A stretch of 64,000 bases of DNA from Actinobacteria bacterium OV320 (lineage in GTDB: Bacteria; Actinomycetota; Actinomycetes; Streptomycetales; Streptomycetaceae): positions 496,001 to 560,000 of the forward strand of contig LJCX01000030.1 of assembly GCA_001298545.1 (NCBI GenBank). Reading direction: 5' to 3'. Below the pieces are notes generated by a model, which was given only the letters and a program-made list of their open reading frames with translations, was not told the DNA's origin and ran no database searches. Positions 53,014 to 61,004 of the stretch are shown here, one piece after another. Positions within the stretch are counted from its first letter, which is position 1. The number at the start of each line of letters is the position of its first letter. Both the position numbers and the translations under genes were made by a program.

Positions 53014-53841
53014 ATGAGGATGCTCATCATTGGTGGCAGCGGGTTCTTAGGGACGGAGCTGCTGCGCCAAGCGCAAGTACGGGGCTGGGAGGCGGATGCT
53101 ACGTTCCACTCCCGCCCCAGTGCCGCGCAGGCCGGCGCCTGGCACCAGCTTGACGTCCGTGATCCCGCACAGGTGGAAGCGCTCCTGGTTACGGTGGCAC
53201 CTCGCGCGGTGATCAACGTGACAAGCGGCGGTGCGGACTGGGCGATCACTGCGGACGGCTCCATCCACATCGCCATAGCCACCGCGAAGCTCGGAATCCG
53301 TCTGGTACACGTCTCCTCTGATGCCGTGTTCTCCGGCATCGGCAAGGCCCGTTACGACGAGACCTGCACCCCAGACCCGATCACCCCGTACGGGGCCGCG
53401 AAGGCCGCCGCTGAGACCGCTGTGCGACTGCTGTGCCCGGACGGCATTGTCGTCCGCACCTCCCTGATCATCGGCGACGGAGGATCCCACCACGAACGGG
53501 TGGTGCACGAGCTGGCTGCCAACGAGCGGGAGGGAGCCCTGTTCACGGACGACATTCGCTGCCCCGTCCACGTCGCCGATCTTGCGGCCGGTTTGTGGAA
53601 GCTCGCGGCCTCGAACGAGGCAGGCGTCTTCCACCTCGCCGGCACCGACGCCCTCAGCCGCTACTCGCTGGGCGTGCTCATCGCCCGCCGCGACGGCATC
53701 GCAGCCTCTTTGCTGCCTGCGGGCCGTCGGGCGGACACTCGGCTACCGGGGGCACTGGACGTACGCCTCGACAGCCGCGCCGCGCAATACCGGCTGGGCA
53801 TCAGGCTCCGAGGCGCCAGGGAGTTCCTCCATACGAGGTAA
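53014..53841 (+). CDS. RmlD-like NAD(P)-dependent sugar-nucleotide/epimerase family SDR
   Basis: 275 residues. Rossmann start MRMLIIGGSGFLGTELLRQA (GGSGFLG), VHVSSDAVFSG with the catalytic Ser/Thr position, YGAAKAAAE (YxxxK) and DIRCPVHVADLA are all as in extended SDRs of the dTDP-4-dehydrorhamnose reductase type. No sugar-biosynthesis genes are adjacent, so the substrate is open. ATG 53014 is chosen because GGCATGAGGATG starts the Rossmann strand directly. Confidence 0.85.
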   Translation: MRMLIIGGSGFLGTELLRQAQVRGWEADATFHSRPSAAQAGAWHQLDVRDPAQVEALLVTVAPRAVINVTSGGADWAITADGSIHIAIATAKLGIRLVHVSSDAVFSGIGKARYDETCTPDPITPYGAAKAAAETAVRLLCPDGIVVRTSLIIGDGGSHHERVVHELAANEREGALFTDDIRCPVHVADLAAGLWKLAASNEAGVFHLAGTDALSRYSLGVLIARRDGIAASLLPAGRRADTRLPGALDVRLDSRAAQYRLGIRLRGAREFLHTR

Positions 53842-53890
53842 CACCCGCTGGCCCGACCCCAGCCAGTCCGGGCGTCACCTGCTGTCAAAC

Positions 53891-53925
53891 GCCTTCACCC
53901 CCGTCCGGCGCGGACAGGGGTGAAG
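53891..53925. terminator. bidirectional hairpin between SDR gene and integrase
   Basis: CCTTCACCCC (53891-53900), a 15-nt loop and GGGGTGAAGG (53916-53925) form a perfect 10-bp stem between the stops of two convergent genes. It may overlap the attachment region of the left integrative element. Confidence 0.75.
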
Positions 53926-53931
53926 GAACGT

Positions 53932-55071
53932 TCATGCTGCGACGGTGAGCGGGGCTTCCATCCGCTCCCATGCTCCGAGGACGGCCTTGTGCGCGTCCGG
54001 CTGCAGGTGAGCGTAGCGCTGGGTGGTCTGGAAGCTTTCGTGGCCGAGGAGGTGCTGGACCTCGTAGAGCGAGACTCCCTTCTGGACCAGCCACGAGGCG
54101 CAGGTGTGCCGCATGGAGTGGGGCGGGTAGTGCGGGACGAGCTGTTGCTCGCCATCGGTGTCGAAGTAGTAGGAGGCTTCGACGGTGGGCCACCAGGTCT
54201 GTCGGCGCCAGTTACTGTCGGCGAGGAGGCGCCCGGTACGGCCCTTGGTGATGGTGGTGAAGACCACGGCGTCCCGGTCGAGCCGGTGGATGTGGCGTTC
54301 AAGGGCATCCAGGACGTGGGGCGGGAGCGGGACTTCCCGGCGGCTCTTGGAGCTCTTGGGGTACTCCTTGATGCCGCTCTTGCTGTTGACCTCCACCACG
54401 AACAGGCGCGCGCGACGCGTGTCGATGCGGTGGCGGTGCAAGCCGGTCAGTTCTCCCCAGCGCAGACCGGTGTAGAAGCCGAGCAGGCACATCGTCCGCC
54501 ACGGGGCGGGGAGTTCGTCCAGAATGCTCTGCGCCTGGTCGAGCGTGAACCACTGCGGCGGTTTCACCGCGATGGTGGGCAGGTCGATGCTGCGGCAGGG
54601 GCTTACCGCGATCACGTCATCGTCGACGGCCGCGCGCATCATGGAGGACGTCAGGTTGTAGGCCCGCTTGATCGCAGCGGCCCCCGCGCCCTTCTCGACC
54701 AGGGTCCGGATCCAACTCTGAACGTCCATGCGGGTGATGGCCCGCATCTCCCAGTCGGCCCAGTAGGGCATGACGTGGTTCTTGATGTTGGAGGCGTCGC
54801 CGCGCAGCGTGTGGGGCTCAACGATGCGAGCGTTCCACCACCGGTCGTGCCACTCACAGAACGACACTTCACCGGCCCGCGGGTCGCGCATACCTCCGCG
54901 CGCGAACTGGGTCTCCATCTCGATGCCCCAGGCCCGCGCCTGGGCTTTGAGGGGAAACGACTCGCTGAACCGGTCTCCTATCCGGTTGCGGACGGTCGCC
55001 TGCCACTTTCCAGACTTCAACTTGCGCAGGTACGCGGTACTACTCCTTTGTTCGAGGGTGGAGCGGGACAA
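53932..55071 (-). CDS. int: tyrosine recombinase/integrase, AICE type
   Basis: 379 residues. N-terminal arm-binding and SAM-like core-binding domains precede the catalytic domain. Catalytic residues are in place: Arg in GFYTGLRWGELTG, Lys in SSKSRREVPL, HSMRHTCAS (HxxR), LLGHES (His) and the Tyr in TTQRYAHL. The start is odd: AAAGGAG lies inside the first codons, ideally placed before ACC-GCG-TAC where related integrases begin Met-Ala-Tyr-Leu, so translation may use TTG 55071 or be lost. The excisionase gene is directly upstream. Confidence 0.9.
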   Translation of the reverse strand: MSRSTLEQRSSTAYLRKLKSGKWQATVRNRIGDRFSESFPLKAQARAWGIEMETQFARGGMRDPRAGEVSFCEWHDRWWNARIVEPHTLRGDASNIKNHVMPYWADWEMRAITRMDVQSWIRTLVEKGAGAAAIKRAYNLTSSMMRAAVDDDVIAVSPCRSIDLPTIAVKPPQWFTLDQAQSILDELPAPWRTMCLLGFYTGLRWGELTGLHRHRIDTRRARLFVVEVNSKSGIKEYPKSSKSRREVPLPPHVLDALERHIHRLDRDAVVFTTITKGRTGRLLADSNWRRQTWWPTVEASYYFDTDGEQQLVPHYPPHSMRHTCASWLVQKGVSLYEVQHLLGHESFQTTQRYAHLQPDAHKAVLGAWERMEAPLTVAA

Positions 55072-55086
55072 GCCGACGGCAAGAGA

Positions 55087-55293
55087 TCAGCGGCGGGACC
55101 TCGGGGCAGCGACCGACCTGCTGGTGATGAACTCCTCGAGCCCGGCAAGGGGAACACGGACACGGGAACGCCCCGCTCCGGTCCGCAGATCGACGACCGG
55201 CAACTCACCAGCAGCGATGAAGCGGTAGACCGTACGGCGGTCGACATCCAGGGCGGCGGCGACAGCGGGAATGGACAGCAAGCGGGCAGGCAT
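55087..55293 (-). CDS. xis: excisionase-like HTH protein
   Basis: 68 residues, MerR/Xis-type winged HTH: LLSIPAVAAALDVDRRTVYR then FIAAGELPVVDLRTGAGR and VPLAGLEEFI. AAGGA precedes ATG 55293. It stands 16 bp before the integrase frame, the standard xis-int order of actinomycete integrative elements, and would direct excision. The gap 55294-55471 to the right shows nothing further. Confidence 0.85.
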   Translation of the reverse strand: MPARLLSIPAVAAALDVDRRTVYRFIAAGELPVVDLRTGAGRSRVRVPLAGLEEFITSRSVAAPRSRR

Positions 55294-55471
55294 GGGTAGA
55301 TCCTTGACGATGGGGGCGGGATGGGTGCCCGGCGAAGCGGCAGCCGGTCCAGGGCGAAGGTCAACCAGCTCCCTCAGGGCAGTGAGACCTCACCTCGAAG
55401 TGGAACCTCGCAAACCAGGATTTCGTGACGTGACGGTCTCGCTGGGCGTGAGGACTGACGAGGGGCAGAGG

Positions 55472-55532
55472 GATGAAATCGGTAGGGTGCCCGCGCTCCG
55501 CGGATCGGCCGGAGCGCGGGCGGGATTTCATC
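55472..55532 (-). terminator. large two-tier hairpin at the end of the truncated recombinase gene
   Basis: Inner arms CCCGCGCTCCG (55490-55500) and CGGAGCGCGGG (55510-55520) are perfect; outer arms GATGAAATC (55472-55480) and GATTTCATC (55524-55532) are also perfect. The stop codon of the recombinase-like gene lies within the outer right arm. Confidence 0.7.
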
Positions 55533-56154
55533 GCTTGAGCTCCGGAAGGGCCATCGCCTTGGCCAGGCCATCCCAGTCGATGTCGGCATCCTCCCGACGG
55601 AAGCAGTACGGGTAGCGAAGTGCCAGCCAATCCGGCGTCACACCGGCCAGCTCGGCAACCGCGAAGGACGAGATGCCCATCCTCAGCCACTCCACGAGGC
55701 ACGACTCCCGCAGGATGGAGATGGGCTCCCCCAGACGCCACGAGTACCGCTCGTCCCGGGGCAGGACAGCCTCTTGGGCCTGCTCCCACACGTGCTGGTA
55801 GACGGAAGCCGAGAGCGGCCCACCGCGCCTGCCGGGAAACAGCAGATCGCCCTCCCTCAGACCAGCCTCCTCGATCCAGTGACGCAGAAACTCAACGAAA
55901 CGGGGCTGGAGGGGAATCTCCCTAGCTACTCCTCGGTGACGAGCCGTCAACTGACCCCCGTCGCCCTTCGGGAGCATCACGTCGCGAACTCGCAGGGTGC
56001 GAGCCTCCCCCGGACGCAGTGCCTGCTCGGCCACGGTGAGCATGAAGGGGTACACCGAGCGATCGGCACCCGCGTGCCCACGTATCCACTCGAGCAGCGA
56101 TCGAACTTGCTCCACGGAAAGCAGCCATTCTTCGTCCATTACGTCGACGGACAC
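55528..56154 (-). CDS. truncated tyrosine-recombinase-like protein
   Basis: 208 residues from GTG 56154, which has GAGGAG 9 bp upstream (an earlier GTG at 56193 is weaker). It corresponds only to the catalytic half of the 56787-58208 integrase: ALRPGEARTLRVRDVMLP carries the first Arg; ILRESCLVEWLRMGISSFAV aligns with the box II helix but has lost the HxxR, and GVTPDWLALRYPYC has Tyr in an altered context. It is probably catalytically dead, possibly a DNA-binding leftover or regulator of recombination. Confidence 0.6.
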   Translation of the reverse strand: MSVDVMDEEWLLSVEQVRSLLEWIRGHAGADRSVYPFMLTVAEQALRPGEARTLRVRDVMLPKGDGGQLTARHRGVAREIPLQPRFVEFLRHWIEEAGLREGDLLFPGRRGGPLSASVYQHVWEQAQEAVLPRDERYSWRLGEPISILRESCLVEWLRMGISSFAVAELAGVTPDWLALRYPYCFRREDADIDWDGLAKAMALPELKR

Positions 56155-56224
56155 AGCGATTAACTCCTCAGGGAAAGGGACAGAATGCGCCACTCGGGGA
56201 TCCGCGTGACAGATTCAATGGTCG

Positions 56225-56261
56225 GCACGATCCCCGGTTTCGGTAACCGGGGATCCCGTGC
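56225..56261. repeat. palindrome copy 1: GCACG-ATCCCCGGTT-N5-AACCGGGGAT-CC-CGTGC
   Basis: A stem of ATCCCCGGTT/AACCGGGGAT around TCGGT with additional GCACG/CGTGC pairing; a near-identical element lies at 58745-58775. It is 71 bp before the truncated recombinase start. TTTCGG and TATAAC (18 bp apart) also give a promoter-like pair on the plus strand. Confidence 0.75.
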
Positions 56262-56486
56262 TATAACGCCACGGGATCTCAACGATGCTGACGTCAGATC
56301 CACGTCAGGGATGGCGACGGCAAGTCATCACGATCTTCAGGAAGCGCTCTAGATTGACTTGCACAGGGCCCTCTATTCCAGTCCGTTCCGGCCCCAACTT
56401 GTCTGCCGTCGGCGAACCGCCCCGATGCCGCCGCCTCGCAAGGGAGCATCGACAGCGCCCGTTTCGTGGCCCGAAGCAGCCGAACA

Positions 56487-56541
56487 GAGCAGGCGCCTTC
56501 TAAGCGCTTGGCCGCAGGTTCGAGTCCTGCCGGGGGCGCCA
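56487..56541 (+). pseudogene. tRNA-Arg(UCU) 3' part, attachment-site remnant
   Basis: Bases fit tRNA positions 22-76: D-arm end GAGC, anticodon stem GGCGC / GCGCT with loop CTTCTAA (anticodon TCT), variable TGGCC, T-arm GCAGG-TTCGAGT-CCTGC, acceptor CGGGGGC, then G and CCA. Upstream, where GCCCCCGTAGCTCAGCCGGA would be expected, only GGCCCGAAGCAGCCGAA remains, with the D stem and acceptor not pairing. This is what a recombination site within a tRNA 3' end leaves behind (attL/attR); the adjacent integrase supports it. The intact tRNA gene is not in the window. Confidence 0.75.
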
Positions 56542-56747
56542 CCGGCTTACCACCGACGAGGCCGCGTTTTCCCAGTTCAGGGTGTGTTTACGCGACCTCC
56601 GGCTACCGCGCAAACCGATGGCCCGGCAGATGCCGGAGTCCGGCTAGCACTGACTGAAACCGGGTCTCTACGGCTGGCCGTCCCCCATGCGTCCCCCAGA
56701 ATCCCGCCCCTCCAGCCCTTCCACGAGAACCCGCCCCGACATACAGA

Positions 56748-56787
56748 AAGTGGTCCGGGCCCCACCGTGGTGGGGCCCGGACCACTT
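56748..56787 (-). terminator. perfect 19-bp-stem hairpin at the integrase stop
   Basis: AAGTGGTCCGGGCCCCACC (56748-56766) and its exact inverse (56769-56787) are separated by only GT. The right arm touches the integrase stop codon, so it very likely terminates int transcription before the tRNA-like att site. Confidence 0.9.
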
Positions 56788-58208
56788 CATGCTGCCGATA
56801 CGTAGCGGATGCCGACAATCCGTTTCAAGTAGTCGGATTGTCGACCACCGATGCACCGGGCGTAGATCGCGAGCAGGACCGGCACGCTGTTGCCCGCCCA
56901 CGCAGCTACCTGGGCCGGGGGGATACCTTCATTCAGCCACGCGGTCAGACAGATATGGCGGCAGTCGTACACCCGTCTGCCAGCCGGGGACTCGTACTCG
57001 TGCGGCGCAAGGACTGCCTTGCGCGCCTTGTCCCAGAGTCGCCGGAAGACGGACCCCGCCAGCATGCCCCCCTTCCGCTCCCCCGGGAAGAGCAAGTCGG
57101 CTGGCCCCAGCTTGTGACGCTCGACGACCGTCCGCAGCAGGGCGACAAGATCGGGGTGGATTGGCACGGTGCGCGTGTCTCCGTCAGCTCGACCCTTCAG
57201 GTACCGCTGTTCGTGCGGGTCCCCCGTATCGGTCCATTGACTGCCGACCTCCGGCTGGGCCTCGTGCACCACGAACTCCCCCCAGACCGGTTCGCCGTCT
57301 TCATCCACGGCGCCAGGCTCCGGGAGGTAAGCGTCAGCTACGCGTAGGGCAACGGCTTCCTCGGGACGGAGGCCGGCGTAGCAGAGCGTGGCGAAGAACG
57401 CCTGATAGACAGCTGCGTGGCGCGGGCGGCGGCCGATCCAGTCCAGGAGAGCCGCCACCTGCTCCTGATTCAGCAGCGAGCGCTTGTCGATGGCCTGGGC
57501 CACCTTGGGAGCACCACCGCCCTCCCCCTTGCCCTTCCCTTTCGGGAGCGGGTTCGACCGGAGGATGCCGTGTCGCACGGCGTACTCCATTGCCAGGTTC
57601 ATGATCCGCCGGTTTCGGGTGACGGAGCTGGCTGCGGCTGCGGTGCCGTCCAGTAGCGTTCCTAGTGCGGTGACGACTGCGTCGACCTTCTCGGTCTTCT
57701 CCCAGGCAGACATCGGCAGGGTGTTCCGCTGAACCCAGTCGAGGACGACTCGGACGTCATCAGGGATGGGCTCATCCGGGTTGGTCCGCCGCTTGGTATT
57801 GAAGGCCCACTCGCGCAGTGCCGTGCGAACGAAGACCGCCTCGAACTGCGGCGTAGTCCGGAGAAGGGCGACAGTTGCTGTGGTCATCGCCTTGGCGAGG
57901 TTCTTTCGAGTATTACCCGAGGAGTGGGGCCACGTCTTATCGACGAAGTCAAGAGCAAAGTCGTACCAGTTGGTCTCCGCCGCCTTGCTGGAGTGCGAGA
58001 TCGGCAGTCCAGTTTCGAGGCTGAAGGGTTCACCACGCTTGACCGCAGTCAGCAGATCCGAGCGGCGAGCATCCGCAAGTGCTTTGGTGCTATAGGTCTT
58101 GCTGTGCTTCTTGGTGCCGACCTTCCAAACTACCTTATAGGTGTACCCGTTGGCTCGCTCGCGCCGCTCGATGCTGTAGACCCGGACGTCAAACGTACTG
58201 TCTATCAA
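56787..58208 (-). CDS. int: tyrosine recombinase/integrase of a tRNA-Arg-type integrative element
   Basis: 473 residues. N-terminal arm-binding and core-binding domains, a K/G/E/A-rich linker (PLPKGKGKGEGGGAPK), then catalysis: GLRPEEAVAL (Arg), DTRTVPIHP, YDCRHICLTAWLNEG (box II Arg), WAGNSVPVLLAIYARC with the Tyr. Asn replaces the usual His of WAGHS; I recall this in related actinobacterial integrases, so it is not proof of inactivity. ATG 58208 overlaps the xis stop (ATGA). Lower GC and many AT-ending codons set it apart from chromosomal genes, a sign of transfer. Confidence 0.9.
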   Translation of the reverse strand: MIDSTFDVRVYSIERRERANGYTYKVVWKVGTKKHSKTYSTKALADARRSDLLTAVKRGEPFSLETGLPISHSSKAAETNWYDFALDFVDKTWPHSSGNTRKNLAKAMTTATVALLRTTPQFEAVFVRTALREWAFNTKRRTNPDEPIPDDVRVVLDWVQRNTLPMSAWEKTEKVDAVVTALGTLLDGTAAAASSVTRNRRIMNLAMEYAVRHGILRSNPLPKGKGKGEGGGAPKVAQAIDKRSLLNQEQVAALLDWIGRRPRHAAVYQAFFATLCYAGLRPEEAVALRVADAYLPEPGAVDEDGEPVWGEFVVHEAQPEVGSQWTDTGDPHEQRYLKGRADGDTRTVPIHPDLVALLRTVVERHKLGPADLLFPGERKGGMLAGSVFRRLWDKARKAVLAPHEYESPAGRRVYDCRHICLTAWLNEGIPPAQVAAWAGNSVPVLLAIYARCIGGRQSDYLKRIVGIRYVSAA

Positions 58209-58402
58209 AGACGATCCTCACAATCAGTAAGCCAGTTTTCGAAATCGCCGCGCCGTATCCGGAGTGAGCCGTTGGGAAGCCGAATGCAGCGCGGTCCACG
58301 CCCCTTCTGCCGCCAGTCATAGAAGGTCGACTTGGCGATCTGCAGCTCAGCGCAGACCTCGTCAACCGTCAGCTTTTGCCCAGGTCGAACCGCTACCCCC
58401 AT
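58205..58402 (-). CDS. xis: excisionase-like HTH protein
   Basis: 65 residues from ATG 58402 (GAGGTGG upstream). 'KLTVDEVCAELQIAKSTFYD' then WRQKGRGPRCIRLPNGSLRI and RRGDFENWL is the usual MerR-like Xis fold. Overlaps the integrase start, so xis and int are one unit. The next 340 bp upstream carry no gene but include the palindrome at 58745. Confidence 0.85.
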   Translation of the reverse strand: MGVAVRPGQKLTVDEVCAELQIAKSTFYDWRQKGRGPRCIRLPNGSLRIRRGDFENWLTDCEDRL

Positions 58403-58744
58403 GGGGCCACCTCGCGATTGCGGATGGACGCGGGGGTGGCGAGCGAGGCACACGGGTCTGCCAGCCCGGGGCGAAAATGGGCAGGGGGTATCGCGGATCG
58501 GCACATGGCGGGTGTTCCTTGCGAAGGAGCGCGCGGGGGCGACAGAGCGGAACCAACAGCACTGAGGACCCACGCCGACTCGGCGGAGGCACCGCTGACA
58601 TTCAGCTATCAGGCGCTGCGGATTCAGGGCAGCAGCGGGCGGGGGCCGCGCATACCTCCTTGCGTCTTATGCGGCGCTGCCTACTGCGTCCGCCACGGCT
58701 CCACCGCCAAGCACAGCCGGGTGCGAACACCATTAATGCTCCGC

Positions 58745-58775
58745 ACGATCCCCGGTTTCGGTAACCGGGGATCGT
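58745..58775. repeat. palindrome copy 2 upstream of the xis-int unit
   Basis: ACGATCCCCGGTT / AACCGGGGATCGT, a perfect 13-bp stem around TCGGT, nearly identical to 56225-56261 including flanking GC and the following TGCTATA. Its recurrence before recombinase genes suggests an operator of an element-encoded regulator. The surrounding stretch 58403-58832 has no supported gene. Confidence 0.75.
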
Positions 58776-58832
58776 CTGCTATATATCGCTCTGCACTACG
58801 AGAGCTGCCCCTCGCCCCTTTCTCCGCCTCGA

Positions 58833-59393
58833 TCAGGAGGCCAAGCGGTACGAGTGGAGAGCGGGGGTCGCACCATCCGCGACAAGCTCCAGCAGCCAGT
58901 CGCCGGTGCGGCGTTCGAGGTTGCGTGCCACGACGCACTTGGAGGCGCCAACGGCATGGGCAGTGTGGCGAGTTGCGGCGCCGGGATGTACCGCCATGCA
59001 GGCGAGGACCTCTCGGTCGCGGTGGTAGCCGCGTTGTAGCAGGTCCTCACCGAACAGACCTGCCGCCGCGCAGACGCAGAGACAAAACCCTGTAGACAGG
59101 GCGGCATAGTCCTCCGTCACCTGGGCGGTCCACGCGTTCGCGGCGCTGAGCGCCATGAGGATGAGGGCAGTGAAGGGGGCAGATCGGATTGCGGGATTCG
59201 GCAGGTGGACCTCCTTGGGGCTGCGCTCGGTCACGGGACCGAGTGGCGCGGGCTGCGGACTGGGGGGGCGACCGTCTGCCGGTTTCCCCGGAAGCCCACA
59301 TCCCTTCGTTGACCTGGTGTTTTCCGGGTCGTTGTACGTTGACATGATCCCGGAGGAGCTTCCAGTCCATTGGGGCTCTTTCTCGTCTGCCAT
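58833..59393 (-). CDS. hypothetical membrane protein with C-terminal winged-helix-like region
   Basis: 186 residues from ATG 59393 (ATG 59345 also possible). The N-terminus is polar/Pro-rich. Two hydrophobic helices (APFTALILMALSAANAW and LSTGFCLCVCAAAGLF) precede DREVLACMAVHPGAATRHTA then HAVGASKCVVARNLERR, which resembles a winged helix. In integrative elements such proteins may act in spread (SpdB) or control; I recognise no specific family. Confidence 0.5.
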   Translation of the reverse strand: MADEKEPQWTGSSSGIMSTYNDPENTRSTKGCGLPGKPADGRPPSPQPAPLGPVTERSPKEVHLPNPAIRSAPFTALILMALSAANAWTAQVTEDYAALSTGFCLCVCAAAGLFGEDLLQRGYHRDREVLACMAVHPGAATRHTAHAVGASKCVVARNLERRTGDWLLELVADGATPALHSYRLAS

Positions 59394-59477
59394 GAGCTGA
59401 AGCCGTACCAGGCGTCCTCCGGCACGCCGAGCGGAACGCGCGCCAGACTTCCTGGGAAGTTGACTGATCACCACCCT

Positions 59478-59653
59478 GCCGCCAAGGCTCAGTCGCTCGG
59501 AGGGATCTTGGGCAGGGATGTAGAAATGCTCCGGGCGGCGGCGATGCTGCACGACATCGGCTGCACGCCCTCGCTGGCCACCACCGGGTTCCATCCGCTC
59601 GATGGTGCCCGGTACCTCCGCGATCACATAGCTGCGGACGAGAGGTTGGGGGC
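59478..59653 (+). pseudogene. fragment of an HD-domain phosphohydrolase gene
   Basis: 'AKAQSLGGILGRDVEMLRAA' followed by AMLHDIGCTPSLATTGFHPL and DGARYLRDHIAADERLG matches residues ~30-85 of the intact HD gene at 61005-61562 almost residue for residue. No start is present before it and similarity stops abruptly after DERLG. It is a partial duplicate left at the edge of the integrative elements. Confidence 0.85.
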
Positions 59654-59752
59654 AGCGGCGAGGCGATCTGGACAGCGGACACGTGCATGGGCAGGTGCCT
59701 CCGGGTGGGGGGCACAGTGATGGGGACGGCCCCGTGACCGGGCACCCGGGGG

Positions 59753-60766
59753 TCAGCGCTCGGGCTTGGGGGGCCGCTGCGTCAGCGCGGCGGCGGCCTC
59801 GTCGAGGGTGACCTTCTCGCGCAGCAGGGCAGAGATCACTTCCGTGATCGGCATCTCAACGCCGTGGGCATGAGCGAGGGCGAGAACCGCCTCGGCGGAT
59901 TTGACGCCTTCGGTGGTCTGCCGGGTGGCGGCCGTCGCCTGTTCGACGCTTAGGCCGTGGCCGAGGTGGGTGCCGAAGGTGCGGTTACGGGAAAGCGGAG
60001 ACGAGCAGGTGGCCACTAGGTCGCCGAGGCCGGCCAGACCGGCGAGGGTGGCCGGGTGGGCGCCCATGGCCACAGCAAGCCGGGTGGTCTCTGCCAGCCC
60101 GCGCGTGATGAGCATCGCCGAGGCGTTGTCGCCCAGGCCCATGCCTGAGGCGATGCCGACCGCCAGGGCGATGACGTTCTTCACGGCGCCGCCCAACTCG
60201 CAGCCGGTCACGTCGGTGCTGGTGTAGGGCCGGAAGTAGGTGGTGTGGCATACCTGCTGGAAGCGACGGGCGGCGTCCTCGTCGGGGCAGGCGACGGTGG
60301 CAGCGGCGGGCTGGCCGTCCATGATCTCGCGGGCGAGGTTCGGGCCCGACAGCACTGCGACCCGGTTCGCGTTCACGCCGGTCACCTCGGTGATGACCTG
60401 GCTCGCCCGTTCCCCGCTGCCCAGTTCGATGCCCTTCATCAGCGACACGATCACGGTGTCGGGCCCGATGTGCGGCGTCCACGCGGCGAGGTTGGTCCGC
60501 AGGGACTGCGCGGGGATGGACAGCACAAGGTAGTCCGCGCCGCGAAGCGCGGCGGCCGGATCGGTCGTAGCCGTCAGGGAGGCGGGCAGCTCTACGTCCG
60601 GGAAGTAGCCGGGGTTGCGGTGAACCGTGTTGATCGCATCGGCGATCTCGTCTCTGCGGGCGTGCACGGTGACGTCGGTACCGGCGTCGGCCAGGATCTT
60701 GGCGACTGCGGTACCCCAAGACCCGGCCGAGAACACCGCCGCACGGGCGGAACGGTGCTGGCTCAC
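59753..60766 (-). CDS. gpsA: NAD(P)H-dependent glycerol-3-phosphate dehydrogenase
   Basis: 337 residues. Rossmann start VFSAGSWGTAVAKILADAG (GxGxxG with the first Gly as Ser), IVSLMKGIEL with the catalytic Lys, SGPNLAREI, and GGAVKNVIALAVGIASGMGL with the second Lys, all canonical. It makes sn-glycerol-3-phosphate for phospholipids. The altered first Gly and the location among island genes suggest a second, accessory copy rather than the housekeeping gene. Confidence 0.88.
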   Translation of the reverse strand: MSQHRSARAAVFSAGSWGTAVAKILADAGTDVTVHARRDEIADAINTVHRNPGYFPDVELPASLTATTDPAAALRGADYLVLSIPAQSLRTNLAAWTPHIGPDTVIVSLMKGIELGSGERASQVITEVTGVNANRVAVLSGPNLAREIMDGQPAAATVACPDEDAARRFQQVCHTTYFRPYTSTDVTGCELGGAVKNVIALAVGIASGMGLGDNASAMLITRGLAETTRLAVAMGAHPATLAGLAGLGDLVATCSSPLSRNRTFGTHLGHGLSVEQATAATRQTTEGVKSAEAVLALAHAHGVEMPITEVISALLREKVTLDEAAAALTQRPPKPER

Positions 60767-60939
60767 TGCGGGCTCCTCTCACCGGACGCGGGCCCGTCAC
60801 CGGGACGGCGGCCGGGCCCGGACACCCTATCGGCCGCGCCAGGCCCGGGCGGAACACGCGTGGGGCGCCGCACGGTCAGCCGGACTGCTCGACGGCCCTT
60901 CCCCACCTGACGTCCGCCCGGCGGGGGATCAGAAAGGTA

Positions 60940-60956
60940 GACGTCCTGGGACGTCC
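60940..60956. promoter_or_regulatory. GACGTCCTGGGACGTCC motif upstream of the HD gene
   Basis: The 13-mer ACGTCCTGGGACG occurs here and again at 62831-62843 next to the XRE gene. This copy is an imperfect palindrome (GACGTCC-TGG-GACGTCC is also a direct repeat of GACGTCC), 48 bp before the HD start. Confidence 0.6.
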
Positions 60957-61004
60957 GGCCGATCACCGCTCGGCCCCCGCGCCCTACGTCATAGTCTGCC
61001 GAGC

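Noticed and set aside
56440..56541. functional tRNA-Arg gene
   Set aside because: The 5' acceptor strand and D stem cannot pair with the preserved 3' part, so only a remnant is claimed.
56294..56542. 82-codon minus frame starting MAPPAGLEPAAKRLEG
   Set aside because: A well-known false frame that arises across tRNA 3' ends; the DNA here is the tRNA-Arg remnant.
58376..59095. 239-codon plus frame over the xis promoter and palindrome
   Set aside because: Arg/Ser/Pro-rich, spans a structured non-coding element, no domain.
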